A DNA stretch of 64,000 nucleotides. Origin: CAZFLD01 sp964519835. Its GTDB lineage: Bacteria; Spirochaetota; Spirochaetia; DSM-27196; CAZFLD01. The stretch spans positions 1 through 64,000 of the forward strand of contig CAZFLD010000013.1 in NCBI GenBank assembly GCA_964519835.1. Direction: 5' to 3'. This document shows positions 16,697 to 24,953 of the stretch, piece after piece. The translations under genes and the position numbers were made by a program. The notes under the pieces were generated by a model. It searched no databases and was not told the origin of the DNA. It was given only the letters and a program-made list of their open reading frames with translations. Positions within the stretch are counted from its first letter, which is position 1; each line of letters starts with the position of its first letter.

Positions 16697-18463
16697 TTAA
16701 AAGAGTGTTACCTCACCGGATTCCTGGCCTTCCTCAACCAAAAACCCGGCAAGCTCGCCAGCTTTTTGTTTATGGGTAAAGATCGTAAACCGTTTGATGA
16801 TTTCTTGTAAGCGGTTGTTCTCGATGTCCCAGTCGTCTACTCCGACACGCTCCATAACCGGGCGCATCCGGTCCCGAGCTACTTCGGCCAAGTCGTCTAG
16901 GCGTTCCTGTGCAGCCTCTATCGCCGGCAAGAGCCCACTCAACTCGCTTAACTGTTTGTTGGCTTTGGCAAAGAGTGAGAAGAAGTCTCGGCTAAACACG
17001 GAAAACTCCCGTACTCCGGTCATCAACCGCTCCTTTGCCGCGGCAAGGGAGTTGTGCTCCGAACGGATGCGGTGCTCAAACTCGTCGAAGAACTCTCGTT
17101 CGGTTTCCTGATAGGACTCGATTTCCCCCACCGCCTTGCCGATGCTACCGATGAGGTCTTTAGTCGCCGCCAGAGAGGACTCGACATCGTTCTCGATTTG
17201 CCGGGTAAGACTTGTCATTTCTTCGACCGTGCCCGCCATCTGTTGCAGGACCTTGGTCTTTGCGACCTCGATTCTCGAGGCAATATCGATGCTGTGGAAG
17301 CGGGTGATTAGCGTGGAGAAGGCTTCGAATCCCCGGGACAGATCGTGAAGGTCACGTGTCAGCTCGAGGGACCCCGTTGAGATCTGTGTTTTCATTTGGA
17401 TGGACTGGGACAGGCGGTTTGTCAGGCTTTCGAGCCCCTCGGCCGTCGCGTTGAACATCGCGTCGATGGATCGGTCTCTGTCGGCAAGTGTCGCCACGAA
17501 ATCGCGGCGTAGCCGCTCCACCTCGGCCAACAGACCTTGTGCTTTTTGTGACTGGTCTTGGAAGAGGTCGAAACTGTGCCTGATCTTTCCGGCAATGTCG
17601 TCCAGCAGCGTCCGGCAAAGTGGTGGCAACGACGAAAAAAACGCCAAGTCATCCAAAAGCTCAGTGTCCGACAGCTCTTTGTTGCTGTCCTGGATTTCCT
17701 CCAGGCTGATGATCACGTGGTCGAGGGACTGCCTGATAATGTCCTGTAGCTGTATCTCTTCAACGATTTTGAAAAGCGGCTTGACCACCTTCCCGGCTTC
17801 GTCCGACATGGTTGCCAACAGCGAGGTTGTCCGCTCCACGCCGGTGGAAAATGAATCAAAGCGCGCAAACAGGTTGTCACGGAAGCCCCCGAACAAATCA
17901 TCCTGGTGCGAGGAAAGATCGGCGACCTGGATTTGGAAGCTGCGAAAGCGATCGAGCAGGCCGGCTCCACGTTTTGTGATGTCGTCCGTCAGGGTAATTG
18001 TCTTTGTAGAGAGGCGTTGCAGCTCCTCCGTGATATACGAGAACGCCTTGCCGGCGCCGCCGGCCTTGAGTGCGACCGTCATGGCGTTGATGGAGATAAG
18101 CTCCATCTCGATCGAATCCTCACGTATCCTGCCTATGAGGTCCTCGAGCCCCGCGAGCGCGTCGATTCCCGCTCTGAGGCGTTCGAGGAGCTCGCGATCA
18201 CGGTCTTGGATCTTGGAGAATTGATCTCCGGCCTCCGCGAGGTGTCCGCGAACGGCATCGAGGATGCCGGTGACAGCCGCCCCGTCACCACCGCCACGTA
18301 CCTGGTTGACCACGGACTGCGCATTGGCGGTGTTGTCGCGAGTTTCTTCGAGTAACCGTGGGCAATCTGCGGCCAGGGCCAGGTAGATCTTTTCGCTCTT
18401 CGCCTCCAGGTGCCGCAGGTCGGCAATGAGACTATCTCGCAACTCCCAGGTGTTTTCCGGCAT
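16697..18463 (-). CDS. Soluble chemoreceptor-like protein with CheZ-like helix
   Basis: A 588-residue, almost entirely helical cytosolic protein with no membrane span or ligand domain. Residues about 115-165 (MELISINAMTVALKAGG, AFSYITEELQRLSTKT) are a divergent form of the receptor hairpin that normally reads NLLALNAAIEAARAGE; a second, weaker copy is at about 400-435 (FHSIDIASRIEVAKTK, then VEEMTSLTRQIE). Between them is IQLQDIIRQSLDHV, where Asp241 and Gln245 have the D-x3-Q spacing of the CheZ phosphatase site (DLTGQ). The C-terminus is GEVTLF, shared with CheD downstream (1 bp gap). A -10 box ends 6 bp before ATG 18463, so the mRNA should be leaderless. Roles as a receptor scaffold, CheD target or CheY-P phosphatase are inferences. 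Confidence 0.7.
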   Translation of the reverse strand: MPENTWELRDSLIADLRHLEAKSEKIYLALAADCPRLLEETRDNTANAQSVVNQVRGGGDGAAVTGILDAVRGHLAEAGDQFSKIQDRDRELLERLRAGIDALAGLEDLIGRIREDSIEMELISINAMTVALKAGGAGKAFSYITEELQRLSTKTITLTDDITKRGAGLLDRFRSFQIQVADLSSHQDDLFGGFRDNLFARFDSFSTGVERTTSLLATMSDEAGKVVKPLFKIVEEIQLQDIIRQSLDHVIISLEEIQDSNKELSDTELLDDLAFFSSLPPLCRTLLDDIAGKIRHSFDLFQDQSQKAQGLLAEVERLRRDFVATLADRDRSIDAMFNATAEGLESLTNRLSQSIQMKTQISTGSLELTRDLHDLSRGFEAFSTLITRFHSIDIASRIEVAKTKVLQQMAGTVEEMTSLTRQIENDVESSLAATKDLIGSIGKAVGEIESYQETEREFFDEFEHRIRSEHNSLAAAKERLMTGVREFSVFSRDFFSLFAKANKQLSELSGLLPAIEAAQERLDDLAEVARDRMRPVMERVGVDDWDIENNRLQEIIKRFTIFTHKQKAGELAGFLVEEGQESGEVTLF

Positions 18464-18469
18464 GATGGA

Positions 18470-18498
18470 ATTATAGTAAATCCGAGTCTCGAGAGCAA
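18470..18498 (-). promoter_or_regulatory. Sigma70 promoter for the receptor-like gene and cheD
   Basis: On the minus strand TTGCTC (18493-18498), a 17-bp spacer and a perfect TATAAT (18470-18475). Six bases later is the ATG at 18463, the expected transcription start. No ribosome site is present, which predicts a leaderless mRNA. Confidence 0.65.
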
Positions 18499-18532
18499 TA
18501 ATGTTATTTTTTAGAGTATTTAGCGTTTCGGG

Positions 18533-18570
18533 ATAAAAGGGGCCGCCCCAATGCTGGAGGCGGCCCGGCT
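18533..18570 (-). terminator. Rho-independent terminator of the ABC ATPase gene
   Basis: On the minus strand GGGCCGCC and GGCGGCCC form an 8-bp stem around about 12 bases, followed by CTTTTAT. It lies about 25 bp after the stop of the ABC ATPase gene. Confidence 0.8.
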
Positions 18571-18593
18571 TCTGTCTTGTCTCTACGTCCGTA

Positions 18594-19700
<1,107 letters not shown>

Positions 19701-19734
19701 TCGCTACCTCCTAGAAAATTATCTTATCTGGTCA

Positions 19735-19763
19735 ATTTTAGGGCCAAAAGAGGTAGCTGTCAA
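19735..19763 (-). promoter_or_regulatory. Strong sigma70 promoter of the ABC ATPase gene
   Basis: Minus strand: consensus TTGACA (19758-19763), 17-bp spacer, TAAAAT (19735-19740), then AGGAGG at 19707-19712 and ATG 19700. It is the closest match to consensus noticed in the window, in line with a shared, constitutively made ATPase. Confidence 0.8.
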
Positions 19764-19803
19764 ACTCTATGGGCGCACAAGGATGTACGGAGCCGGCAAG
19801 GCT

Positions 19804-21072
19804 CTATTCCCCCTGCTGGCGCCGCCAAGCGTCTGCGCGGTCGCGCAGCGACTCGGGACGCGGGTTTGGGCTGAGCTGCTCCATCAGCCAGGGCTCAACT
19901 ACGTCCTTTTTCATGTCCAACCAGAGCTCCGGGGGCGGGGCAGGAAAATCGAGATTGGCGGACAAGGGTATAGCACCGAGGAGGTCCGGGTAATATTGCG
20001 GCAACAGCTCTTGGTTTGTCGCGATAACCGACGAAAACCCGCCCGCGATGCCAAAGCTGTCCAGGTTTTTGTCTCGACTATCGCTCAAGAGATGGTCCTG
20101 TGTCTCGAGCGAGAACAGCCAGCGTGCGAATTGCTCCGCCGCCTCATTGTTTGTTGGTCCGGTCGTGAGCGCCAGTACGACCACGTCTTCCTCGACCGGG
20201 ATCGACGACGCCGCCGAGATGTAGCGGGTCTCGAGGTTCCACGTACGATCGCTTGGGCTCTCCAGGAACTCCGCGAGGCTCGACACCGAAAAGAGAACCC
20301 GATCCTCGTCGATAAGCTTGTTCCAAGGGTCGTACAAATAGCGATCCTCAAACTCCTTCACCGCCTCGGCCGAACCGTTGGTCTCGGATGTCCACGCCCG
20401 CAGATAGGCAAGGGCTTCATCAAGCCGCTCCCTGCTCCACGAGACGCCGCCTCCGGGCGCTCGCGCGAAGCTCGCTCCCATCGTTCGCGCCACAAGGTAC
20501 ACAAAACTGTTGTGCCACAAGGGAGAGAACCCGAGGCGTACATAGCGCCCGCCACGTTGGACGTTGAACTCCGAGGCGATTTGCTTGATGACCCCGATAT
20601 CGAGGTGAACGCGGTTTTGGTCGACTTCGTCGTATCCCTTAGGAAACACTACCACCGGAAGGTCGAAGGAAACCGGAAGCAACGCCTGCCGACCTTCGAT
20701 CTGCCCGTACCTGAGGAGTGCCGAGTACATCCGCCCGCGCCCTTCGCGACCGATGTTCAGGGGCGAGAGGTCTTGCAAGAGCCGGGACGTTTCCGCCGTC
20801 GGGACGCCGTCGGTGACGATAATGTCGGGACCGTCGGCCGTGGCGGCCATTGTCACAAACGGCCGGTCATGGTACTCGACCTCGATGCGTAAATGGGGGA
20901 AAAACGCGTGGAACGACTCGACAAACGAAGCGACTTCGGTGTGATTTGTCCACAACACGGCGCCCGTCTGTGACGCCGGGTCGCAGGAGCCGAGCAATAC
21001 AAGGAGAAAGATAAGCGCCGCGCCTCGCACCGCTGCTGCAAAGGCCCCGGCGCCGGGTCGGCTTCGAAGCAT
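19804..21072 (-). CDS. Extracellular solute-binding lipoprotein (family 1-like)
   Basis: A 422-residue lipoprotein from ATG 21072 (an upstream ATG at 21093 adds 7 residues). The hydrophobic stretch LIFLLVLLGSC gives a clear lipobox. The mature part has features of ABC solute-binding proteins: an opening strand (AVLWTNHTEVASFVESF), a FPHLRIEVEYHD segment, GPDIIVTDG, the RQALLPVSFDLPVVVFPKGYDEV hinge region, and LSANLDFPAPPPELW at the end. It has no permease genes next to it; its downstream neighbour is the stand-alone ABC ATPase gene, about 100 bp away with its own promoter. It may feed a distant permease or act as a sensor. The ligand is unknown, most likely a carbohydrate. Confidence 0.8.
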   Translation of the reverse strand: MLRSRPGAGAFAAAVRGAALIFLLVLLGSCDPASQTGAVLWTNHTEVASFVESFHAFFPHLRIEVEYHDRPFVTMAATADGPDIIVTDGVPTAETSRLLQDLSPLNIGREGRGRMYSALLRYGQIEGRQALLPVSFDLPVVVFPKGYDEVDQNRVHLDIGVIKQIASEFNVQRGGRYVRLGFSPLWHNSFVYLVARTMGASFARAPGGGVSWSRERLDEALAYLRAWTSETNGSAEAVKEFEDRYLYDPWNKLIDEDRVLFSVSSLAEFLESPSDRTWNLETRYISAASSIPVEEDVVVLALTTGPTNNEAAEQFARWLFSLETQDHLLSDSRDKNLDSFGIAGGFSSVIATNQELLPQYYPDLLGAIPLSANLDFPAPPPELWLDMKKDVVEPWLMEQLSPNPRPESLRDRADAWRRQQGE

Positions 21073-21212
21073 CGATTCAGCAGTAAAAGCCAAGCGTCGG
21101 TAGATGTCAACCAGAGCCGCTACGTGCCGGTGCCGCAGGGACCCGGCCTACAGATTCCCGAAAGTGGGTTTTTGTGATACACTACCGCTCCGAATTGATC
21201 TGGGAGGATTCC

Positions 21213-21644
21213 GTGTCTTTAGTCGAATGGACCGACGATCTTTCAGTGCACGATGATGAGTTGGACGCGGAGCACCGCAAGCTCATCAGCATACTCAACA
21301 GTCTATACGATGCAATGAAGAGCGGCCGGGGCAATGATGTGCTCGGCGGCGTGCTTACTGAGCTTATCGATTACACCACGGCACACTTCGCCCATGAGGA
21401 GAAGATGCTCCAAGCATGCGGCTACGAGCTTTCGGAAACACACGAGATGGAACATGCGAACCTCCTGGAAAAGGTTGCCGATCTGAAGAGTCAGTTCGAC
21501 AAAGGATCCTTCCTGCTCAGTGTACGGGTCCTGGACTTCCTCAGAGTCTGGGTGACCGATCATATTATCAAGTCCGACAAAAAGTATATCGACTGCGTCC
21601 GGCAGTACCGGCTCAGCCAAGCGTCCGGCGCGGAAACGAGCTAA
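21213..21644 (+). CDS. Bacteriohemerythrin
   Basis: Di-iron oxygen-binding protein, 143 residues. All expected ligands occur with family spacing: His21 (DAEHRKL), His58 and Glu62 (AHFAHEEKM), His77 and His81 (HEMEH), His117 and Asp122 (DHIIKSD). The start GTG 21213 follows GGGAGG by 5 bp and gives the typical VEWTDDLSVHDDELD N-terminus; the frame extends further upstream but without a ribosome site. No receptor or kinase domain is attached, so it is a free cytosolic oxygen store or sensor. purK follows after 12 bp, but a functional link is not obvious. A weak TTCCCG-17-TACACT upstream could be its promoter. Confidence 0.93.
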   Translation: MSLVEWTDDLSVHDDELDAEHRKLISILNSLYDAMKSGRGNDVLGGVLTELIDYTTAHFAHEEKMLQACGYELSETHEMEHANLLEKVADLKSQFDKGSFLLSVRVLDFLRVWVTDHIIKSDKKYIDCVRQYRLSQASGAETS

Positions 21645-21656
21645 CGCAGACGCTCC

Positions 21657-22823
21657 GTGGCGCGCGTTTTTTCTTCTCCGCTCAAGCGACTTGGTATTTT
21701 GGGGGGCGGCCAGCTGGGAAAAATGCTTGCCGCGGAGGCGAGGAAGCTCGACCTGGGGGTCGTCGTCCTCGATCCAAATCCCGACGCGCCGGCGCGAAGT
21801 CTTTGTGACGAGTTTTTGTGTGGGTCGTTTGCGCAGGCGGATTCCGTTCGGGAGCTTGTGAGGCAAGTGGACGTTACGACGATCGAAATCGAGCATGTTG
21901 ACGTCGACACCCTGGCCGACTTGGAGGCCGCGGGAAATCCGATCTATCCTTCCCCCGGCACTCTGCGCATTATCCAGGACAAACTGGTCCAAAAACAACG
22001 GCTCGCCGATGCCGATATACCCGTGCCGCCTTTTGTCGAATTGCCACACGTCGGTGATGTCGTGGCCGCGGCCCGGCGCTTTGGTCTGCCCGCGGTGCAG
22101 AAAACCCGCTTCGGCGGGTATGACGGCCGTGGCGTGATGGTGCTCCAAGCCGACGCGGACGAGGCCAACCTCCTACCGGGTCCCACCATGCTCGAGGAGC
22201 TTGTCTTGATTCGTGAGGAAATCTCCGTGATCGTTGCCCGGTCGGTGGACGGCAGGATTCGGTCGTACCCGCCGTGTCGTATGGTTTTCGACCCAGCTGG
22301 CAACATCTGCACACGGGTCGAGCTGCCGGCCTGGCCGAGCGCAGGCCAAGGGTCGGCGTTAGAGGCGGGTGCCCGGAACCTTGCCGAGGCGGCGGCCGAG
22401 TGTTTCCAAATCGTCGGGCTTCTTGCGGTGGAGATGTTTGTCACAACGGACGGGAGATTGCTCGTAAACGAAATAGCGCCGCGACCCCACAACAGCGGCC
22501 ATCTTACTATCGAGGCGTGTGTGACATCGCAGTTCGAGCAACATGTCCGCGCGGTGTGCGGCCTGCCCCTTGGCTCCACTCGCGCCGTAACGCCTGCGAT
22601 CATGCTCAACCTCCTTGGGACGGGAGTCGCCGGGCCGACTCGGGTCTCCGGTCTGGACGCGGCCTTGGAACTCGACGGTGTGACGGCTCACCTCTATGGG
22701 AAAAAGCAGTCACGGCCGCTGCGCAAGATGGGCCACGTTACGATCGTAGGGGAGGATATTGCCGAGTGCCGAAGGACGGCCAACGGGGTGGAGTCGCTGC
22801 TTGTAATTGACGGCGACGGGTAG
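21657..22823 (+). CDS. purK: N5-carboxyaminoimidazole ribonucleotide synthase
   Basis: ATP-grasp enzyme that carboxylates AIR to N5-CAIR using bicarbonate and ATP in purine synthesis. The 388-residue protein starts with the PurK Rossmann segment LGILGGGQLGKMLA, continues with VLDPNPDAPA, EIEHVDVDTL, and ATP-grasp features (VQKTRFGGYDGRGVMVL, EELVLIREEISVIVARS, LLVNEIAPRPHNSGHLTIEACVTSQFEQH) that are diagnostic. The start is GTG 21657; no clear ribosome site is visible, so it may depend on coupling with the hemerythrin gene 12 bp upstream. purE follows in the same direction, separated by a strong hairpin. Confidence 0.96.
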   Translation: MARVFSSPLKRLGILGGGQLGKMLAAEARKLDLGVVVLDPNPDAPARSLCDEFLCGSFAQADSVRELVRQVDVTTIEIEHVDVDTLADLEAAGNPIYPSPGTLRIIQDKLVQKQRLADADIPVPPFVELPHVGDVVAAARRFGLPAVQKTRFGGYDGRGVMVLQADADEANLLPGPTMLEELVLIREEISVIVARSVDGRIRSYPPCRMVFDPAGNICTRVELPAWPSAGQGSALEAGARNLAEAAAECFQIVGLLAVEMFVTTDGRLLVNEIAPRPHNSGHLTIEACVTSQFEQHVRAVCGLPLGSTRAVTPAIMLNLLGTGVAGPTRVSGLDAALELDGVTAHLYGKKQSRPLRKMGHVTIVGEDIAECRRTANGVESLLVIDGDG

Positions 22824-22828
22824 GCGGG

Positions 22829-22853
22829 CCTCCCGGCCCGCATGGCCGGGAGG
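22829..22853 (+). repeat. Hairpin between purK and purE
   Basis: Perfect 10-bp stem, CCTCCCGGCC at 22829-22838 pairing with 22844-22853, loop CGCAT, placed between the purK stop and the purE start. No T-run follows, so it is more likely an mRNA stability element than a terminator. Confidence 0.6.
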
Positions 22854-22877
22854 ACCGGGCGGTTACATGGAGAGCGT

Positions 22878-23390
22878 ATGGCACGAGTAGGCATTATCAT
22901 GGGTAGTGATTCCGACCTCTCCGTCATGGCAAGGGCGGCGGAGATTCTTGACGAGTTCGGTGTTGAGACCGAGACTAAGATCGTGTCGGCCCACCGCACG
23001 CCCGACTGGATGATGCAGTATGGCAAAGAGGCGGCCGATCGTGGTGTGGCGGTTGTTATCGCCGGGGCCGGCGGAGCCGCCCATCTTCCCGGCATGGTGG
23101 CGGCGGTGACACACCTTCCGGTGATCGGCGTGCCGATTCGCGCGAGTAACTTGGAAGGTCTCGATTCCCTTCTCTCGATAGTTCAGATGCCGCGCGGAGT
23201 TCCAGTGGCGACGGTAGCAATAAACAATGCCGAAAACGCTGCGCTCCTGGCGGTGCGGATTATTGCAATCGGCGATTCGAAATTGGCTGAGGCGCTCAAA
23301 AAGCGAATCACTCGGACCGGCGAAGAGGTGCTTGAAAAAAACCGACGTTTGGAAGAGCTCGGTCCAAAGCAGTATCTTTCGCTTCCGTAG
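22878..23390 (+). CDS. purE: N5-CAIR mutase
   Basis: Converts N5-CAIR from PurK into CAIR in purine biosynthesis. The 170-residue product has the class I PurE signature: VGIIMGSDSDLSVM near the N-terminus, VSAHRTPDWM, IAGAGGAAHLPGMVAA and PVIGVPI followed by GLDSLLSIVQMPRGVPVATVAINNAENAALLA. ATG 22878 has GGAGAGC-type bases just upstream and matches the typical protein start; the 12 codons further upstream fall in the hairpin region. It pairs with purK immediately upstream, so this organism uses the two-step class I route. Secure. Confidence 0.97.
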   Translation: MARVGIIMGSDSDLSVMARAAEILDEFGVETETKIVSAHRTPDWMMQYGKEAADRGVAVVIAGAGGAAHLPGMVAAVTHLPVIGVPIRASNLEGLDSLLSIVQMPRGVPVATVAINNAENAALLAVRIIAIGDSKLAEALKKRITRTGEEVLEKNRRLEELGPKQYLSLP

Positions 23391-23577
23391 ACGCCGTGGC
23401 CAACTATCGCAGACTTGTTCAAGCGGCAAAACACGGCGCGGCCCGGCTGCCGCGCATCGCTGTCGTGCGGTGGTTGTGGAGGGTTCAGGCCGGCACTGTA
23501 CCATGCCGGAACGTGGACAGATTGAGCGTCGCGTCGGTAGAATACACAACAACACAGCACCGATCGTGGAGGCAACC

Positions 23578-24951
23578 GTGGACCAACCCCTTAGCCTGCC
23601 GTTTGGGAAAAAGATCATCTACGCCTTGGGTCAGTTCGGCTGGTCTTTGGGTAGTTACAGCGTCGCAAACCTCATAAACTACTTCTACTTGCCGCCGGAA
23701 GAGGGGAGTGGAGCAATCTTCCCGCCCCTTGTGTTTCAGGGAGCGGTGCTCGGGATCATGACCGTCGTCGGGGTGATCAACTTCGGCGGGAGGCTCTTTG
23801 ATGCCGTCACCGACCCGCTTATCGCCGGTGCATCCGACCGGACCAAAACACGGTTTGGGAAGCGAAGACCCTTTATGGCGGTCGCCGCCCTGCCGTTTGC
23901 GGTCCTTTCAGTCTTGGTGTTTGCGCCACCGGTGCGGCAGGCGGTGGGTGCGAACATCGCTTGGCTTGCCGTTGCCATGGCGCTGTTTTACTTGGCGATG
24001 ACGGCCTACGTTGTTCCCTACACGGCGCTTATAAGCGAGTTTGGCCACACGCCGAACGAGCGCTTGACCATCTCCACCATCATCTCCATCACGTGGGCAC
24101 TCGGATTTGCCGTGGGAAATCAGGTCTACGCGATCCAGGGCGCCTTCGAGAGCTCGATGGATTCGGTCGGGGCTTTTCAGACCACAATTGTGATCTTTGC
24201 CGGGGTCTCGTTTGTCCTGATGATGATGCCCGTTCTCTTTATTAACGAGAACAAGTACTCCAAGGGCGGTACGTCCAACGAGGGCTCCTTTCAAGCACTT
24301 GTCGGAACCTTTGCAAACAAAGACTTTTTGGTCTTTGCCCTGTCCGATTTTATGTACTGGCTTGCTCTGACGTTTATTCAAACGGGCATTAGCTACTACG
24401 TAACAATTCTTTTGGGGCTAAAGAAAGAATTCGCCTCGCAGCTACTTCTTGTCCTATTTGTCTTGAGCTTTGTATTCTACGTCCCTATCAATTTTATCGC
24501 AAAAAAGCTCGGCAAAAAGCGCCTTGTCACAATCGCCTTTTTTGTTTTTGCCGTGGTGTTTGTTACGGTTTCCCTTCTGGGCATTCTGCCGATTCCTCCC
24601 CGTGTTCAGGCCTATCTGATGATCGTCTTGGCCGCCTTTCCTCTCGCGGTCTTTGGGATCCTACCTAACGCAATTGTTGCTGATCTTGCGGAGTCCGACG
24701 GCCGCGAGAAGGGCAACTACAAGCCCGGGGTCTTCTACGGCGCTCGGGCGCTGATGATGAAGCTGGGCATTTCGGTGGCAAATCTCCTGTTCCCTTCGTT
24801 CTTGTTGCTTGGGCGAAGTGTGACGAATTCCACGGGAATTCGCGTCACCGGGATTGCGGCTCTGGTGTTTAGCCTCCTCGGCCTCGCGTTTTTCAGGGCG
24901 TACAACGAGAAGCGTGTGCTTTTGTCTCTCAAGGAAGGCGGAGGCGCGTAA
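23578..24951 (+). CDS. GPH-family sugar:cation symporter
   Basis: Integral membrane carrier of 457 residues with about 12 transmembrane helices. It follows the glycoside-pentoside-hexuronide pattern: an N-terminal LPFGKKIIYALGQFGWSLG, the loop FDAVTDPLIAGASDRTKTRFGKRRPFM that is the family signature, and VVPYTALISEFGHTPNERLTIST. GTG 23578 was chosen because GGAGG lies 5 bp upstream and the first helix begins soon after; the long upstream extension overlaps purE. The GH1 glycosidase gene follows after 2 bp, so the carrier probably imports a beta-glucoside or other glycoside that the enzyme splits. The exact sugar is not readable. Confidence 0.9.
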   Translation: MDQPLSLPFGKKIIYALGQFGWSLGSYSVANLINYFYLPPEEGSGAIFPPLVFQGAVLGIMTVVGVINFGGRLFDAVTDPLIAGASDRTKTRFGKRRPFMAVAALPFAVLSVLVFAPPVRQAVGANIAWLAVAMALFYLAMTAYVVPYTALISEFGHTPNERLTISTIISITWALGFAVGNQVYAIQGAFESSMDSVGAFQTTIVIFAGVSFVLMMMPVLFINENKYSKGGTSNEGSFQALVGTFANKDFLVFALSDFMYWLALTFIQTGISYYVTILLGLKKEFASQLLLVLFVLSFVFYVPINFIAKKLGKKRLVTIAFFVFAVVFVTVSLLGILPIPPRVQAYLMIVLAAFPLAVFGILPNAIVADLAESDGREKGNYKPGVFYGARALMMKLGISVANLLFPSFLLLGRSVTNSTGIRVTGIAALVFSLLGLAFFRAYNEKRVLLSLKEGGGA

Positions 24952-24953
24952 CG

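Noticed and set aside
16105..18463. VTLF tails read as sliding-clamp (DnaN) binding motifs of the QLxLF type
   Set aside because: The motif lacks the Gln and the proteins are chemotaxis-like, so a replication link is improbable; a chemotaxis docking peptide is simpler.
22876..22895. Sigma54-like spacing (TGGCAC then GGCAT) near the purE start
   Set aside because: It overlaps the purE start codon and coding sequence and lacks the proper TTGC; chance match.
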